DNA from: Henricia sp. BOLD:AAB3569
Taxonomy: Eukaryota > Echinodermata > Asteroidea > Spinulosida > Echinasteridae
Reading direction: 5' to 3'
Length of the DNA stretch: 64,000 nt
NCBI GenBank assembly: GCA_037783545.1
Contig: JBBELK010000316.1
Location: forward strand, 372,001 to 436,000
Both the position numbers and the translations under genes were made by a program. The notes beneath the pieces were generated by a model, which ran no database searches, was not told where the DNA came from, and was given only the letters and a program-made list of their open reading frames with translations. Of this stretch, positions 40,001 through 52,000 are shown piece by piece (the stretch's first letter is position 1; each line of letters opens with the position of its first letter).

Positions 40001-43000
40001 ATCGACCATTTTCAGCTATAGATGTCATCAACAGTTGGGGATCTCTGGGAGTGCAGTTTGACTCGACAGTGGTTGCACTGTGGCCTTTGAACTTTGGAAT
40101 CGGGTCAGTCGCGTATGATGTCATCTCCAACGTTAACCTCGTCTTCCCTGTTAATCCCCGCATTACTCCATCATGGCGGACTTCTAGTGCTCCCATTTTG
40201 CAAATTTCACTCCAAGCACGATTTACAACCACCGTCGCATTCCCCTCACCAGAGCTCGAAGAGAAAGCTCATAAGCTTTGCACGAGTCTCATCCTCTCGG
40301 GGCCTTTGAAAGATCAATGCGGAACACTTAAGACCAGCGCACAGTATCACTACATCGCGTGTCTGGAAGAAATCGCTTCGACAACTTTACCTTCCAAATC
40401 CAAAGATGCCGTTCTCTCATTTGCAACAGAATGCCAAGAGGTTTTGGAGCTCCCCGACTGGCCTGGACAACTTCTGTGTAACGATTTCCCTGGTGAGCCT
40501 TTCCCCGTTTGGTCCGGGCCAAACTGCACCCAACGATGCAGCTTCGGAACATACACAACTTCTTGCATCTGCTTCTACGGCTACTGGGGACAGGAATGTG
40601 ATCAGATCTGTCCGGGCGGAGGACCGATCAACCCCTGTAATAGTAACGGTGTTTGTGATGTAGAAACAGGTGCATGTCTGTGCTTCAGTAACTGGAAGGG
40701 TGACCAAGAGTGTGGGTCTTGTTCGAGTGGGTGGACAGGTGCCGATTGTACTCTCCTGGTGTCGCAGCTGCCACCCGGACGCATTGATGCATCATGCTCT
40801 GTTAGATCACAGAGTGTGACCAACTTTGCTGGAGTGACTTTCGAAGTTGCAGATGCTGGGGTCTATCTTCTCATGGAACTTGGAGATGTGAAAATCCAGG
40901 TGAGATCATCAAATTACAAGTGGCTCTTTCCACAGTAATGGGGTACATTTGAAAAATAAGTCAATAATTATTTTCAGATGTCTTTAGTTTATCCCAAAAT
41001 TAAAGAAATTTCCTTGTACTATTCTCAGGAGATAACTTTTGCACAAAAAGGTAAGAAATTGCTGCCACAACATGCATTTTTGAAAATCTTGTGTACAAAT
41101 GTTCCTATTACGTATGTAACGTGGACAGACCATTTTGTGACATTTTTTTCTGTCTTTGTTACATACGTAATAGGAAAATTTGTGCACGGGGTTTTCAGAA
41201 ATGTATGTTGTAGGACTATTTTTCAAAAGTTATTTCCTCAGTTTAGCTGGATAATTTAAAAACAAAATTAAGACAATTGAACTGAACTGGGACCTAATAT
41301 CTTGTATGTCACAGAAATGTACCCCATTACTGTGGAAAGAGCCAAGTGTATTCTTAGCGTATTGCCTTAACTTCATTCTATATAATTTATACACAATCTC
41401 TTTCAAACCACTTGCATATCAACAGAACCTGTTGGCCCTAACAGTTTAAAAAAAAAAAAAAAACAACCAAAGCAGAAAAAATATGTCTGAGTATAGCCAC
41501 ACATTTTAGTCTTTAGAGAAAATTAATAACTTTTTTAGAATGACAATGTACTCAATAGCAAAGTTGGTATTGAAGTTGTATTAAGATAGACAGCTCCTAA
41601 ACTAACCAATGCAGTGTCGAGTTTATGCTAAACAGTTATTTCTGTTCCAACAATTTGGAATGGGACAGCCATTTGGTTAAAAGCCTTATCTTTTTTTCAG
41701 CTCGTTTCATAACTAGTTGGCATGTTTAGTGAAGGTATCTTTATTCTCTCTTTTCATAGATGAGTCAAGTTGTTTGTGCATCTGAATCTGTATGTCTAGA
41801 CGGACTTGGCCTGAGTTTTGCCAACCAAAATATAAGCATCAGACACTTTGGGGCAAACTACCACTCTGTTGTTCATGTCAACGGCCAGTTAACAGTTCCC
41901 GATGAACCAATCGTGCTAAAAGACGAAACAGAAAACACCGTCACTCTAGCAAGACTCTCGACGGAGACGTACGAAATCCAAGCAGGAGACCTCAGCATGT
42001 TTATTCACATTAACATCATGAAGACCCACATCATTGTCGATATTGAGATGCCGAGTGTGGTGTGCTGTAATGGAGTGGTGCTCGGCCTATGCGGACCTTG
42101 TCAGGATTGTGCAGGTGTAATTCCTACAATTCCAGAAGACACACCAGGTTTAGTTCTCATTAGCCCAACTGACGATGAAGACGATCTCTCAGGAAAGATT
42201 AATCAAGTCAGGGTTATAAAGGAAACCGTCTTTAGTGCTGATGAAACGCCTTACTATCCAAACTCCTACGCAGGTTACTGCCTGGCTTTTAGAGAATCGG
42301 CCGTTATTATAGAACATCTACGTTTGTCAATCAAGCGCTACACTTGTCTGGAGTTTCTTGTCAAGACCTGTGCCAGCGGATGCGGAGGAACCATTCTCTC
42401 ATACGCTTCTTCCAAGACGTTCTTTATATCTTCCATGCACGGATACATATCCATTCATTACGGCGACGTCAATATCACGACAGATTTGTATCTTGGTGTC
42501 GAAGTCTGGAACCTCGTCTCGTTGGTTTGGGACAGCCTTTCCTTAACAGTGAATGTGTACGTCTTCGATGCAGAGGGCCTGCCTACAAGGAGAACCTACT
42601 CCTTGGGTGTGGATATCTTCCCACAAGATGGAAGTCTGTGCCTTGGAGCATGGCAACCAGGGTTTGATGGAACCGGTGTGGAACCTGATGGTGCTTTTGT
42701 TGGAGTCATTGATGATCTGCGTGTGTGGGACAGGTAAGAAGCTGTAGAAATATATATTGACTGCGAGAAGGCGATTAGCTTAATGATTCAAACTGCCTTC
42801 TTAGCACCAGTGGTCGAGTGGTTAAGACGTCTGCCTAATATGCGGGAGATCGTGGGTTCGAGTCCCACCTGAGCACGCTATGAAGTTTTTCTGATAGTGT
42901 CTCGGGGAAGCACCGAGTATATACAGTGCTAATCAAGTTAGATTGACTGCTCATAAGGGTTATGGTGGAAACTAATGCCTGAGGTTGTCTTGAGATGGTA

Positions 43001-46000
43001 GGCCTGCAGGCTGACAGAAAATACCAGGCATAGTGTCTCAATTAAGATCATCAAGGGGCAGTAGTTGGTTCCAACACCAGAATCAAGAGCAGTCATTCTG
43101 TTTATGTACCTTATGCATTGATTGAACCCATTAAATAAAACAAAATACAGGATTATGTTCCCTCCACAAGTGAGTTACACAATGTACTACTCTGGCGTGT
43201 ATTATTGCCTTTTTGTGCAGTTTCTTCGACAGCAGTGCAATCCAGTCGCACTGGAACGCATTCATCGACTCCTCCGCTGCAGGCTTAACAGCTCTCTGGA
43301 AATTTGACGAAGGCGCTGGTAAGGTTTAAATTAAACATTTCCCTCCTTTTACCTCTTAGCATAGATCACAATTAGTTGCTTCGATGTTCATGTAATCATT
43401 CTTTCTTTATAATGATTTATTGGCGTAGTTTAATTTTGGACATCGCCTCTTCTTGCCCTGGTCTTTTTCTTTGTTTTTGTCTTTTAATCTTCTAATCCTT
43501 AAAACATGGAATTTTTTCAAGGTCGGCAATGAAGTTAATTTAAGGCCATGTTTGTGTACACTTGAGGAGAGCTGCTGCGCCAGTGGCATTTTTGGCCGAA
43601 AGTAGATGTTTCTTAAAGTGCTGTAAGTGGCGCGCGTCGTAGTGAAAGAGTTAATTTCAACATAAACGTTATGATGAAAGTGGTATGCAAAACACCATAA
43701 ATGTTCTTCAGACTATACAAAAAGTGCCATTTATGGTCTTACTTCCCAAATTTTAGGCTTGCAAATATGTTTGTTAATCTATTGTACTTTTATTTGAACT
43801 TGTTTTGCAGGTACATTGGCATATGATTCAGTCTCGGGCCGTCCGATTATCCTAACAAACGCATCCTATCCAGCTCCAGTGTGGCAGCCCTCTGACGCAC
43901 CAATACCTGCACCCATTAGTAGTAAAGGAGCATCTGGGACAGGCAGTGGTGGTGCTGAGGGTGGAGGCGCGGGAGGTGGTTTGGGAGGCAGAATACCACC
44001 CGTTGTTCCAGATTGGTTAGATGACTTCTGCAAAAGGATTACCCTTGCAGGACCTTTGTACAAGTGAGAAAACTTTTTGTTCATTTTCATTTAGGGCCGC
44101 CGAAAGTTGTCAACATTTTCACGATTCTACAAAACGTAGGAAGGGGGTGGGGGAAGGGGGTTCGAAGACCGCATGGAAGTGACATTTCATGGAAGTGACA
44201 AAGAAATGTTAATAAGTAGTATTTCTGAGAGGGAAGGGGGTCTTGAAAAATACTACTCTCTGTAGAAATGTGAAAATGTTGACAACTTTGGACGGCCACC
44301 TAAAATGAGTCTCCATTTCACATTGTAAACCTGGGGACTATTGACATCCTAAATGGATCATTAGAGTATTATATAAATTTATATAAATTTGATACCAACT
44401 AACGTGACACAAATGAGGAATTTCCTCTTTTCCATTTCTTTTCTGGAAATACTAACGGTGTTATTGCATAGTTGAGAGATTAATAAGGTGTTCTTTTGAC
44501 ACTGTCGAGTGACAGGCCTTTACACATTATGGTCAATTAAAGAAATTACAACTAAGTGAACTTGGGGCAGTGAAGGCTCAAGATAATAAAAGATAAATTT
44601 TATTTGCATTTTAGATGAAAGTAACTTGGTTTGGTTTATTGGTTTTATGGGACCATAGTGTCCATGTCGTAGAAAAAAGTTATCCTAGCCAACAATTTTA
44701 TAAATGTGATTGAGATTTTTGACAATTTTTTTCTCTGATATTTTTTTCTCAGTTCTTGTCCTATTGGCGAAGCTGCTCAACAACACTACTACCAAGCTTG
44801 CCTAGAAGCCGTTGCAACCACAAAAACCGTGGAACCGGCCCTTGAGCCAGTCATCGAGTATTCCGACTTCTGTCAAGTTGCTCTTGGGTTACCGACTTGG
44901 CCAGCACAACCACTTTGCAACGATTTCGGCGAAGCGGCATTTCCTCTGTGGATTGGCGACAGCTGCGATATCCTTTGTGCTTTTGGTTCTCGCCACCCTG
45001 ATGATAGAAACATCTGTGTGTGCGCCATCGGGTATTGGAGCATCAACTGTGACGAAGTTTGTCCCGGTGGTTCAAACCAACCTTGTAGCACCCACGGAGT
45101 CTGCGATACCTTAAGTGGAATCTGCGCGTGTTTGTCAAACTGGAATGGCGCCCCAGACTGCAACATTTGCACACCCGGTTTGTTCGGAGCAGACTGTTCC
45201 GTTTCAGCCGTTCAAGCGAGTCTGCAGATACGTGTCCATGTGCGAATTTCAGTCGTCGTTGGCATCTCGCAAATAACCACTTTTGGTGGCTACACGTTTC
45301 TGCATTATTCTGTCGGACAGTTCTACTTGCTACAGGTTGCTCACAGCTCGCTCATCATCCAAGCGAAGTACGTCCGGTGCTATGGCGGATACTCCTGCAT
45401 CAAATACCTTGGAGTGCGGTTTGGGGATCTAAATGTTGGTTTTGCGAAAGTTACAATTGGTGGTGCCCAAGTCTCGGGTGGGACTTTCATTATTTATGTC
45501 AATGGAGTACAATTTACCATTGATGGTACAGTAGAATTTGGCCACTCGGGGTACGTATTTACTCGTCTGTCATACTTAGAGCTCCTCGTAACAGGACCAA
45601 GTGACTTTCACCTGATTGTGAGGGCTGATGGGAAGTACATCTCCATAGAAACAAGCCTACCGGGAAGTCTGTGCTCTCTTGCAACAGGAGTACTCGCAGG
45701 TGGTTGTTGTAACTCAACTTACGCAGATGAACCCATGTTGACGCTTCCAGTTTCGCAACCCCGATTTGGACTTTGCGAGAGGAATGACGACATACAAATG
45801 CCAACTCCCCTGCCGCCAGCAGCAGAATTTAACTTTCCCAGGAATACTACAACGAACTTTACTTGCGAAAACCAAAGCACCTTGATTTCTGATCAGGCCA
45901 TCAAAGATTTCATGAATAGCTGGAAAGTGCAGGATTGTGATACAGTTATAACTTACCCAAACGTGAGCTCTGCTATGCAGCTTTACGCTGGCTATTCGCT

Positions 46001-49000
46001 ACACTTCCACCTGACTGCAATTTTCACTCGGCATGTCATTCATCTGGTACGGAAGACCTATGACCTCGCCTTTGAGCTGTTGGTCAGATGCTCGGATGTT
46101 GCCAAACACGGAGGTGTTGTGTTCTCCTACTCGCATTATACAACCTTTGCAGTGAGCGTTGAATCGACAGTGACGGTTTACATTGGAAATACAATCCATA
46201 ACACAAATCTCATTGTGCAGAACGGAAAATGGAACAAACTCGTCCTCGTGTATGAAGACTACAACGGGAAATTAAATATCTATCATTTTGATTCCGAAGG
46301 TCGGGTGAAACGTTACCAATTAGACGTTGCAGTGCACCTGTTCAGAGCTGCTGGATACCTCACTCTGGGGTCCTGGCAACCCGCTTGGAACCTGACAAAC
46401 CAGACGCCTTTGAGGTCATTTTCTGGTCAGATTGATGACTTCCGAATCTGGAACCGGTATCTGAGTCCCGCGGAAGTCCCAGGTCTCTGGAGTTACAAGC
46501 CAGGTCTCAACACTCCAGGATTGGTGCGTTACTGGCCATTCGATGAAGGAGAGGGATTTATGTCAGAAGACAGCGTTTTTGGTGACGGGCTTTACATGCC
46601 AGATGAGCCATTGCTTCAACCACGGTGGGTTGACTCAGATGGACCTGTCCCAGATGATAATTTGACACCATCTATTGATCCCAACTTTGACAGCATTGAC
46701 AAGGAAACGGAAATAAAAAATCTCTGCGGACGATTGTTACGTTCGCCTCCAATCTCAAATTCCTGCAGTGATCTTGACAATGTAGACATGTTTTATCTCC
46801 TCTGTATTCGAGAAGTTGCAGAGACACAGGACCTTGATCAGGCTTATAAGGTTGCCTTCGGATTTGCCGACATTTGCCAGACTGCGAAGAACTTAACCAA
46901 CTGGCCAGCATTGCCGCTCTGTCAAGAAGCACCTAAGTTGAGAGCAGGTACGCAGTGCAAGGATGACTGTTTGTTTGGTGTTAAGCTACCATCGGATAGC
47001 TGTTCATGCTTGAGTGGATTTTATGGAGACCACTGCGACAAAGTTTGTCCCGGGGGCTCAATTTCACCTTGTAGCTCTCAAGGGAGTTGTCTTTCATCAG
47101 GTGAATGCGAGTGTGACCTTAACTGGGCTGGTGAGCCAGCTTGCGGGATTTGTGCTACCGGATGGTATGGTCGTGACTGCACTATAACCACTACAATAGA
47201 AGTAACCACTGTGCGATTACAATACGTAGCCTTCATCACTATGCATGCGCAGTACACTCTGTTTGATGGGCTGAGCTTCTACCTAGCTGCCGTTGGCGAG
47301 TTCTTTCTGATTCAGAGTACCAACTTGGTTGTTCAGATTCGGCAAGTTCCATGTTACTACCAGTCGGTATGTGTCAATGCTGTAGCAGTGCAGATCTCCA
47401 ATTCCGTTGTTGTGGTCCATGCTCCATATCAAATAAATCAAGCAGCTGTGCTTTGGATAGACAGAATCAAAGTGGACATAACATATAAAACACTTGCAAT
47501 TCCAAACACTGACTGGATTATTGAGCATGCTGAAGTGAACTACTTGATACTGTACTCAAATCTTCAACCAGATTACCACGTCAAGATTCGTATCATTGGA
47601 CTGTACATTCAGGTGATTGTTTCAACACCCAAACATGTCTGCCTCAACTCGGCAGGTCTGTTAGGTAACTGTAATGGCGACTACACTGATGATCTCATCC
47701 AAAACGTCACAATGCAATGGCATGATACACCACAAGAGGAAATAGACACCCTATTGGCAGAAATGTGGCGAGTCTCCATCATTGATTCGCTGTTTGTCCA
47801 TCAGTATGAAACCTCCATCGAAACCAGTATTCCTTCCGGAGCAGTGTTTGCTTTGGTTTTAGAAAACTCTGGAGGTCGGACAGAACCTTTGAAGAATTTG
47901 TCTTCAATCATCTCAAAGGATGAACTCACTATGGAATTTTTGGTCAAACCGTATTCTTACGGTGGCGTCATCATCTCATTCGGACTCGAGTCGACATTTG
48001 CCATTATCAACGATGTCACGATCAAAATCAGCATCGGCGTGGATATATATGACACCGGGATCACAAATGATCTTCGATCTTGGAACCGAATATCGCTCGT
48101 CTTCATAAAACAGGAAAACAGACTGCAGTTTTACCATCACAGTTCTGTCGGAGTAGTAAGCTCTTGCCGTTTCACAATCAGCAATTGGTTTTGGCTCGAA
48201 ACGGGCTCAATTTTGTCAGTTGGCCAATGGCTACCAACCCCAGACAACCAAACTTACAACCTGAATACAACCTTTGTGGGAGAACTTGACGAGTTTAGAA
48301 TCTGGAGCACCTCCTTCCTTCCAGCTCTTGTCCAACTCACCGACATTAAAAATGTTGATGCAGTGAGATATTCAGACTCTCTTGTAGGCTTGTACAAGTT
48401 TGATATCGGACTGAGTAGTGTGATATCGGATCCCATCCACGGGAATAACATCCTCACCCCAACAGGGCCTTGGAAGAAACCCAGATGGACATATTCCAAT
48501 GCTGATATACAAGTTACACTGTTAGCTCCATTTGAGGCCGATTTTGGCAACGAGACACTTCAGAAGCAGGCTGAGGAGCTATGTGGAAGGCTCAACGCCA
48601 CTAATGGAGGACTGCGGCATATCTGTTCGGATTTAAGCCAGTCGGCATTGGATTTCTTCTACCTGACATGTCTGCAAAATGTTGCTGCGACGAAAACAAC
48701 CGAGGGCGCCTTTGCAACCCTGGCAGTGTTGATCGAGTATTGTCAAATCAACAGTGGTAACCAGCCAAACACTACCGTGTTATGTGAAGTTTTTTCGGAT
48801 ATTGCAATCCCAGAGTGGCTGTTACCATCTTGCACCAGTTGTGGATTTGGACTCCCTGATGAAAATGATTCCTGCGTTTGCACGTATGGATATTGGGGAA
48901 GTTACTGCACAAACATTTGTCCAGGTGGAACTGCTACACCTTGCTCGGACCACGGTCTCTGCAAGAATGATGGTCTTTGTTTGTGTGAGGTCAACTGGAA

Positions 49001-52000
49001 AGGTCAAACGGACTGCAATGCTTGTTCCCCTGATTGGCTTGGAGATGACTGTGTCGTTGCAACAACATCCTGGTACAAGCAGCCAATTGTAGGACTTAGA
49101 GTCGTTGCCCTGTGTGGTGCTCAAGGGAGGATCGTTACATTCGGCGGAGTGTCAATGTTTCTGCGACATGTTGGGGTATACAACATTATAAGCCATTTGT
49201 CTAGCAATCTACAAGTAAACTTGAGACTTGCTTGGTGTGCGACAGCAGAAGGTTTCACTACCTGCTTTGATGCCATTTCCATCCATCACCAGTCCCAAGT
49301 CTTAATCTTCCGTGCCTCGATCAACTCTGTCTCACACTATCAACCCTACATATGGCTTAATGGACGGTTAATACATCTTGATCAAACAACACACATCAGT
49401 AGAGACATTGTCGTTGTCCGAGTTAACATCATACAGTACAAGATCTACATCGGGTCTCTAAATGTTGCCATCCTCATTTCGATTCATCCACATCACTTTG
49501 CAGTCAGCTTCGATGTGCCTTCGGGAATTTGTAACACCATTGGAACCAGCATAGGAGGATTACTTAGTTCCTGTGATTCACTCAATGACATTGAGCGTGA
49601 TGACTGCTGGAACCGAGACACCGAAACCACAATGGTAGATGGAAGTTCAGCTTGCAGGCAAAATGTATCCCAGGATTCTGTTAACAAATACACTGAGAAG
49701 TTTTTGGAGGTAGACTTTGTGAATGCATCCTATGAGCATGATCTCCGTTTGCTGCCAGTTCTTGGTGCAGGCTACCATCTCCACTTCACGGACAGTCTTG
49801 CTATTTCAGAACCTTTGTACTCCTTCCCATCCAAGAGGTTTACTCTGGAGCTGTTTGTCAAAGTGGAACGATACGGTGGAGTTATACTGACATACTGCAC
49901 CACAGACAGTGTGTTCGCTCTTGTTAATCTACAAACAGGACTTGCAGTTTACTTCGATGATCAAATCCAGGGCCTAAAATTAAATCTTCAGGTAGAAAAG
50001 TGGACTCAGGTTTCACTTGCCTGGCATCAGTCAACGGAAATCCTTGAAGTGTATGTGTTTGACATTTACGGAACCCCAACTGTCCAAGCAGTTCAACTAA
50101 CCAAAGATGCTTTCCAAAGTGGTGGCCGCATGGTTTTAGGACAGTGGTACTCTGTAGCTCCAAAGCCAACCCCACCCCTGCCAAATGAGCCGTTTGTTGG
50201 ATCTATTGATGAAATACGAGTTTGGGACCGAATCACAAATCCATCGGTTATCACGGCAAGCTGGAAGCTGAATGTAGCACAAAGTACACCGGACTTAGCG
50301 ATGGCGTGGAAGTTGAATGAGGGCTTTGGGTCAGAAGCGATTGACCTCATTGGCGGAATAAAGTTGTACTTACCAAGGTGGAACAGACCCACATGGATTA
50401 TTACTGACGATGACTACCCAATAGATCGTAACCAACCCCTTGCTTATCCCAACTTTGACAACACCACCTTGGCGGCTAAAGCCACTACAAAATGTCATGA
50501 AATCTTCTTGAGTGGAAGTCTTCACAATTCAACCGTACCACTAGGAATTGCGGTGATCGACATGCACTACATCCAGTGCCTGCATGATATTGCTTTTCAT
50601 CGGGATCTCAGCGCTGCTGTTGAAGCAACAATCTCCCTCTCTGACTTGGCTCAATTTGAGCTCAACTTGGTGGAGTGGCCTGCCAGATATTTGTGCAACA
50701 GTTTCCCAGGTTGGGACTTTCCATACTTCATTGGGCCACAGTGTGACATTCCTTGCATCTTTGGACGAAGAAATCCGCTTGATGAATCCCGCTGTATCTG
50801 CGAAACCGGCTACTGGGGAGAAGCTTGCGATAATGTGTGTCCCGGAGGCGAGCTAAACCCTTGCAATAACCATGGCATCTGTAATGTAACTTCCGGTCTC
50901 TGTGAGTGCAACTCTCATTGGCTTGGACCAGAAGCCCAACGGAGTAATCGGACCTATGCATGCTCGGAGTGTTCACCCGGATGGTTTGGCGCAGATTGCT
51001 CCATAAGTACAATCAACCAAACTCGCACACAGGGAATCGCAATCCTCTTTGGTCATCTACATTTTACGACCCTTGACGGCGCCAGTTTCCACTTTGGAGT
51101 ACCTGGAATGTACTACCTTCTAACAACACACTCTACGACACTTCTGGTCCTCGTGGAGCCCTGCTTTGCAAGCGTTGCTTGCAGAGAAATCACGGAAGTT
51201 TCAGTTCAGGGAGGAAGAGTTACACTGTCAATTGGTGTCAGCCTTGGTGTTAATCGTGAAGCTTTGATTGTGCAGCAAAAGAACCAAGATTCATGGACTA
51301 CCATTGACGGGCTTGAAAAAGGCGTGAGAACGGCGGGGACATTGTCATACACCTGGAACGGACAACATTTGGTGAATATAACCACTAGCAATTCCATTGT
51401 GATAACTGTAGCATTATACTCGGGAATCATGTCACTGATTGTTGATACACCAAAGGGTGTTGACTTGGAGCCAGTAGCTGTATCTGGATCATGGGATGAA
51501 AACTGGATCAATGATGTAAATGTCGGACAGTATTATCAAGGGACAGGGGATATCCCCGATAAATGGCATCCTGTGGATGATGGTGATTTTCTGGCCGAGG
51601 TGTTATCGCAAACGTACTGTGACAAGGACCTGAGCCCATACTTCCTAGTAGCACCAGATGTTTCTCAATTCATCAGCAGTCACGCCCAGATTTTCACTGC
51701 TGCAGGCTACTTTCTCCGTTTCTATAACAACCACGTTGTGTTTGCAGGCCTTGAAATGAAGGAGCTAGACCAGTTCACTCTGCAGTGTTGGCTTCGCGTT
51801 GGAATCTCTTCGTCATCCATTCAAACGTTGCTTTCTTTTGAATCAGAAACGTCATTGGTTGTGCAGCTACATGGGAATACAGTGAGAGTCCTATTTGACG
51901 GATTTGTTGTCACAACGAATCTGGTTGTGAGAGCAGGGCCGTGGTTCCACCTCAGTACGTCCTGGCGAAGTTTTGACGGCAGGATAAATGTGGATCTATA

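Noticed and set aside
42805-42880. tRNA gene candidate
   Set aside because: A and B boxes are present but the acceptor and anticodon stems do not form a proper tRNA, and a SINE body follows.
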